Source: Telopea speciosissima (taxonomy: Eukaryota; Streptophyta; Magnoliopsida; Proteales; Proteaceae). Taken from it: DNA of 64,000 nucleotides. Made by a program: the position numbers and the translations under genes. The stretch is from contig NC_057923.1 in NCBI RefSeq assembly GCF_018873765.1, positions 11,978,413 through 12,042,412 on the forward strand, read 5' to 3'. How positions within the stretch are numbered: position 1 is the stretch's first letter; each line of letters starts with the position of its first letter. Positions 61,595 to 64,000 of this stretch are shown here, one piece after another. The notes beneath the pieces were generated by a model that was not told the origin of the DNA, ran no database searches, and saw only the letters and a list, made by a program, of their open reading frames with translations.

Positions 61595-61650
61595 ATTGGC
61601 ACAATGGCAAGGTTGCTCCATTGCGACCTAGTGATGAAGATCTGAAGACC
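61595..61650 (+). mobile_element. Au-type SINE 5' scrap
   Basis: TTGGCACAATGGCAAGGTTG and CTCCATTGCGACCTAGTGAT match the 5' part of the Au SINE. It directly precedes the Gypsy LTR, whose insertion may have cut it. Confidence 0.55.
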
Positions 61651-61941
61651 TACTACTGTAGGAAGTCCAACATGGGCCAGCCTATGGTGGCCTAGTTCAA
61701 AGCTAATTTTAATTCTGTTTAAACTTGGTTCTTTTATGTTAATTTGTTTTTGGATCAGTCCAAATTGAACAGATGGGTTCAATTTAATTATGGTCCAATG
61801 TATGGCTCAATGTTAGGTCAATTTAAGTTATCTTTATTTTCTTTACGTTAGTGGAGTCCGTGTCATCCTAATATTCAATATACAAGTAAAACTTTTAAGG
61901 TTGATTGTGTCTAGAACAAGTTGGGGTTGGTTAAGGTTCAC

Positions 61942-62022
61942 CTTACCCTCCAACTCTGATTTCTATCTGTCAATAAAAGGACTTACCCTCCAACTCTGAT
62001 TTCTATCTGTCAATAAAAGGAA
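61942..62022. repeat. Short tandem duplication in the Gypsy LTR
   Basis: 'CTTACCCTCCAACTCTGATT' followed by 'TCTATCTGTCAATAAAAGG' occurs twice in immediate succession without visible change. Confidence 0.8.
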
Positions 62023-62667
62023 ATCAATGGGCATATTAGAGCCCACGATTTTTATAAACAAAGACAAGCTGCAGCTGCTGTTGCTGCTCCTCTTCTCCTT
62101 TAGTGAAGAAACCCTTGTGTTTGATCAAGGCTGGTTGGTGTTTGATCTACCCAACCACCTTGCGGTATGAAGCCCGGGTGTTTTCTTTTATTTTTTCTTA
62201 TTCCCCCATTCCCTTCTCCATTGTTTCAAGTACACTTCTGCTTTTCTGCAATTCACATTCTAATTTCCTGCAACTAGTGTTTTGAATTCGGAAGTCATAC
62301 ACTAGTCTTTTTTTGCATGAATTAGAGTTGGAAGAATCTAGCCATTAGAATAGCTTCAGATTTTGAAAAGTTCTTCACTGTTAAAAATGAACACGATCAG
62401 AATTTGGCCTAGATCAGACCTGCTGATCTGGACATATAATGAACTCTCTATTCTGCCCCTTCCCCATTATTTACTGATCTGTACATCAGTATACTGAATT
62501 ACTGATTCAAATCTGGATTTTACTCTGATTTTGCTGAGATTGTTAGTTTATGTTCAAAATTGTTTGGGCAACTTAATCTCAATTTCTGAATTTAGTTTTG
62601 TTTGGTTAATATACTGATTTGCCCCTATCCTAGTATTACTAGGATTATCCCATATTTTCATATATGT

Positions 62668-63042
62668 CCATTAGGACTGATTTAGAATTTTCAGCAGCTA
62701 TTCCACCCCCTATTTACTGAACTCGATTCGAGTATCAACCACATCCACCTATCTGATTTTGTGCCATATATTTCTCCAGTCTGAATTCTATTCTTTGAAA
62801 AAAGGTCCTGTTATTGGTTCTGTTTTTTATTCAAATTCAATACTACATTACCTACCATTAGGACTGATTTGGAATTTTCAGCAGCTATTCCACCCCCTAT
62901 TTACTGAACTTGATTTGAGTATCAACCACATCCACCTATCTGATTTTGTGCCATATATTTCTTCAGTCTGAATTCTATTCTTTGAAAAAAGGTCCTGTTA
63001 TTGGTTCTGTTTTTTATTCAAATTCAATACTACATTACCTAT
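62668..63042. repeat. 189-base tandem duplication at the LTR 3' end
   Basis: 'CATTAGGACTGATTT' through 'AATACTACATTACCTA' occurs twice, with only a handful of substitutions. The second copy ends at the primer-binding site, so the LTR's R/U5 side was duplicated. Confidence 0.8.
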
Positions 63043-63054
63043 TGGTATCAGAGC

Positions 63055-63602
63055 ATGGCAGATAATAGTTCAAGACTTCCAGACCCACCTGATCATGTGG
63101 CAAGAATATTGGAGATGTTTCAACAGATCTCTACTGAACAGAGAAGCATCAATGGGAAGTTGCTAGCAATAGAGATCAAAGACAATTTTATGACAAGAAA
63201 GGGAAGACACCCATGACCAGCAACAACAGAACAAAATGTTATCACTGTCAAGAGTTTGGAGACTTTGCAAAAACTTGTCCACAACATCAGAAAGTAAATG
63301 CAGTTACTGAAATGGAAGAAGCTAATGATGATAATCCTGATTTATTTCCAGATCCACTTGAGGACCGGGACTTTATTGGGAATAATTATTATGAGGCCTA
63401 TACAAATGAAGAAAGGTCTTATGGCATTCATGTGGTTAGCCGTATGCCCATATCCTGGTGGCTGAAACCAAGGGGGAAGATTGGCAACGTAACTGCATCT
63501 TCTACAGTCAGTATGCGTTCGGGAGATCATACTATGCTGGTCATTATTGACAGTGGAAATTACTTCAGAGGCTTATGTGAAAAGGTCAAAGCTACCAACT
63601 GA
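63055..63602 (+). pseudogene. Gypsy gag remnant: N-terminus and zinc knuckle
   Basis: The frame from ATG 63055 to TGA 63216 encodes MADNSSRLPDPPDHVARIL and FQQISTEQRSINGKLLAIE, a coiled-coil Gag start. A second frame (63213-63602) encodes a zinc knuckle YHCQEFGDFAKTCPQ. In it the usual His of the CCHC pattern is Asp, so metal binding is doubtful. It ends with the protease-like MLVIIDSGN. The central capsid part of Gag is missing between them, indicating an internal deletion. Confidence 0.65.
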
Positions 63603-64000
63603 GATGCATCCACATCCGTATAAGGTTTCTCTTCTGAATGGCAACACTTGAGGTAAATCAGTGAGTTCAGTACTTCTAAAGCTTCATTCAATATGAAGAA
63701 GAAGATGTATGGTGCAATGTGATACCTATTCTACCAAAAAATAAAATGTGATACCTATGAAGCTCACAGACATCTTACTAGGGAAAACCATGGATGTATG
63801 ATAATGATGTGATGATAGGAGGTAAAAAGAACTATTATGTGTTCAAGTTCCAGGGGCAGCATACCATCTTCCACCCTATTAATATCCCAGATGAGATTTG
63901 CAAGCATGGTCGGTCATAGAGGACCAATCAGAAGAGTATTGACACTGAAAAGAAGATGCTGGTCATCCCACCGAAGAAGTTCATTCAATCAAGTCAGGAT
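63603..64000 (+). pseudogene. Gypsy protease remnant, broken
   Basis: Broken frames give HPHPYKVSLLNGNT and, from about 63760, LTDILLGKPWMYDNDVMIGG then KKNYYVFKFQGQHTIFHPI, the end of a plant Ty3/Gypsy retropepsin. Stops and a small duplication near 63700-63760 ('AATGTGATACCTAT' twice) interrupt it. It continues beyond 64000. Confidence 0.6.

Larger units (their letters stand above)
61657..64000 (+). mobile_element. Ty3/Gypsy LTR retrotransposon, 5' part, running off the window
   Basis: The LTR is about 61657-63042 (starts TGTAGGAAGTCC). The primer-binding site TGGTATCAGAGC is at 63043. Within the LTR a TTTTTATAAACAAAG box near 62050 fits a core promoter. Two tandem duplications lie in it: about 61942-62022 (period about 39) and about 62670-63042 (period about 189). 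Gag and protease remnants follow. It sits in the intron of the ARF gene on the opposite strand. Confidence 0.8.

Overview
The window is nuclear DNA from a flowering plant, probably a dicot-type genome rich in repeats. The evidence is spliced genes with AT-rich introns, an R2R3-MYB factor, a galactinol synthase, the plant meiotic factor MTOPVIB, Au-type SINEs and many plant transposon families. The species cannot be fixed from sequence alone. No bacterial, organellar or CRISPR-like content was seen.

Five protein genes can be supported. (1) 2530-2874, minus: first two exons of a MYB21/MYB24-like R2R3-MYB; the third exon is not in the window. (2) 28703-38423, plus: MTOPVIB, the B-type subunit of the meiotic topoisomerase-VI-like complex, 13 exons with a complete 535-residue reading frame, one GC-AG intron and one apparent AT-AC (U12-type) intron. 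(3) 42787-44812, minus: galactinol synthase, 4 exons, 337 aa. (4) 52670-58263, minus: mitochondrial Fe-S scaffold ISU1/ISCU, 3 exons, 166 aa, with a 4.6-kb intron. (5) 60688-61022, minus: last two coding exons of an ARF-type small GTPase whose 5' exons lie beyond the right edge, past a Ty3/Gypsy insertion. The genes are functionally unrelated neighbours.

The rest is mostly transposable-element DNA. 0-2.5 kb: fold-back elements and LTR-like tandem repeats. 3-11 kb: MITEs and a 1.3-kb non-autonomous LTR element with intact 5-bp target duplications. 12-20.4 kb: a degenerate 8.4-kb CACTA (En/Spm) element, inserted into an older MITE and itself carrying a TNPA-like remnant and a Copia integrase fragment. 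20.5-26.7 kb: AT-rich intergenic DNA with LTR, SINE and hAT-like scraps. 26.7-28.1 kb: a MULE with long TIRs, 9-bp target duplications and gene-like cargo (a Pack-MULE candidate), just upstream of MTOPVIB. 38.4-42.8 and 45-52.5 kb: tandem duplication, SINE, fold-back MITEs, hAT-type MITEs and a young-looking LINE fragment. 61.7-64 kb: LTR and defective gag/protease of a Ty3/Gypsy element running off the window.

No wholly new system was found. The observations most worth checking are the AT-AC intron in MTOPVIB, the Pack-MULE cargo, the nested CACTA-in-MITE, and a set of fold-back elements with unrelated stems but similar ends.
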